Assembly: GCA_902778275.1 (NCBI GenBank) | Contig: CACYXE010000008.1 | Coordinates: 1-64,000, forward strand | DNA: 64,000 nucleotides | Direction of reading: 5' to 3' | Source of the DNA: Oscillospiraceae bacterium | GTDB lineage: Bacteria; Bacillota; Clostridia; Oscillospirales; Oscillospiraceae | Part shown: positions 63,362-64,000 of the stretch, piece by piece | How positions within the stretch are numbered: position 1 is the stretch's first letter | How the letters are laid out: each line of letters opens with the position of its first letter | Made by a program: the position numbers and the translations under genes | The notes under the pieces: model-generated | Seen by the model: the letters and a program-made list of their open reading frames with translations, nothing else | Database searches by the model: none | What the model was told of the DNA's origin: nothing

Positions 63362-64000
63362 ATGAAACGACTTCGCTTGAGAAAAAAACGGCTCCTGTTC
63401 CTGGCGCTGAACCTGCTTCTGGCCCTGGCGGTGCTGGCCGGGCTGATCGCCATCCGGCATCTTTCCGGCCTGCTGGAGACCCAGAAAGAGGCGCCTCGCT
63501 GGCGGGGAGACAATGAACTGGACTTCAGCCAGATCAGCTGCTTCATCCCCACGGACGACAGGATCGGGATCACCGATGTATACGCCTTTCGCTACGCCAT
63601 GCTGGACAAGTTCCACGAGGCGGCTCTGGATGTGGACAACGACAGCACCCTGTTCGTGGACGCCTGGAGCACCGGCGGCAAGGGCGTCGCCTCCACCTCT
63701 CTGGGCAGGGGCGATGTGATCGTGACCGCCGTGGGCGGCGCGTTCTTCGACTTTCATCCCATCCGCCTGCTCAGCGGCAATTACCTGACGGAAGGCGATC
63801 TGATGCAGGACCGGGTGCTGCTGGACGAGGATACGGCCTGGCTGCTCTTCGGCGGCACGGACCTGACCGGCCTGGAGCTGCGCGTCGACAATGTGCCCTT
63901 TGTGGTGGCCGGCGTTATCCAGCGGGAACAGGACTTCGCCAGCAGAAAAGCCTATACCGACGGCATGGGCCTGTTCATGTCCTACGACGCCTGGAAGCGG
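63362..64000 (+). CDS. MacB/FtsX-type ABC permease, N-terminal part (cut by the window end)
   Basis: 213 codons are in view from ATG 63362, one base after the adaptor stop. A membrane span (about 10-33) is followed by the outer MacB-type core (FDFHPIRLLSGNYLTEGDLM, VLLDEDTAWLLFGG, LELRVDNVPFVVAGVI). In full-length family members three more spans follow. With the adaptor it should form an exporter or a mechanotransmission ABC system; the ATPase gene is probably downstream of the window. Confidence 0.85.
   Translation, partial: MKRLRLRKKRLLFLALNLLLALAVLAGLIAIRHLSGLLETQKEAPRWRGDNELDFSQISCFIPTDDRIGITDVYAFRYAMLDKFHEAALDVDNDSTLFVDAWSTGGKGVASTSLGRGDVIVTAVGGAFFDFHPIRLLSGNYLTEGDLMQDRVLLDEDTAWLLFGGTDLTGLELRVDNVPFVVAGVIQREQDFASRKAYTDGMGLFMSYDAWKR

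Overview
The window is a 64 kb piece of a GC-rich (roughly 60 %) chromosome of a Gram-positive, spore-forming anaerobe of the class Clostridia, most likely a gut member of the Oscillospiraceae. This rests on the spore-cortex genes yabP and yabQ beside divIC and a yabR-like gene, a complete Rnf complex in the clostridial order C-D-G-E-A-B, an activase of 2-hydroxyacyl-CoA dehydratase, two acetate/butyrate-type CoA-transferases, a phenylalanine-type T-box, a CIRCE-controlled groESL and IreB. There are no rRNA or tRNA genes, no CRISPR array, no intact phage and no insertion sequence. Family names come from recognising sequence motifs; no database search was run.

Layout. 1-1145: tail of an acyl-CoA dehydratase activase, a small membrane protein and an acetyl-CoA-synthase-like protein. 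1243-4050: yabP-yabQ-divIC-S1 protein, then a CoA-transferase. 4128-8183: a zinc-ribbon/TPR membrane protein and a small membrane protein on the minus strand, then rpiB and a glycosidase-like membrane protein. 8273-11781: upp, tsaB and tsaE facing rodA, whose 5' end looks frameshifted, then a small unknown gene. About 11870-12015: the 3' stump of a lost gene with its terminator. 12304-17360: rnfCDGEAB. 17537-20236: a large cell-wall protein with pilin-type domains. 20295-23245: copper operon csoR-copA, with copZ fused to copA. 23313-26321: nudix hydrolase, an AT-rich gap, a coiled-coil protein, a possibly broken small gene and a lipoprotein. 26465-30636: groEL/groES, a lipid kinase and an rRNA methyltransferase on the minus strand. 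30879-35161: an unknown gene, cstA, a butyryl-CoA:acetate CoA-transferase-like gene and a prolyl-tRNA editing protein. 35213-36895: alr and a lipoprotein. 37004-41434: T-box, pheS, pheT, ireB. 41599-42952: ECF sigma factor and probable anti-sigma factor. 42933-48990: a minus-strand cell-envelope cluster (YdcF-like, ABC-F, penicillin-binding protein, FHA-FtsW fusion). 49136-50003: NusG-II protein and Gx transporter. 50427-53411: a repeat-rich secreted protein. 53670-54957: Mrp/Nbp35 and a NifX-like protein. 55001-57008: two-component system. 57158-64000: sugar-type ABC importer without an ATPase gene, then an adaptor/FtsX-type transporter cut by the window end.

How the genes work together. Energy metabolism is the main theme. 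The Rnf complex, two CoA-transferases, the dehydratase activase and CstA fit fermentation of amino acids or peptides to short-chain acids with ferredoxin-driven ion pumping. Envelope building is the second theme: RodA, FHA-FtsW, the penicillin-binding protein, alanine racemase, DivIC and two large exported proteins. Regulation is unusually readable in the DNA: a CsoR operator inside the copper promoter, CIRCE at groESL, the T-box at pheST, two pairs of divergent promoters that share -35 bases, one probable leaderless gene, and 10-bp-spaced direct repeats that may link the two-component system to the neighbouring ABC importer.
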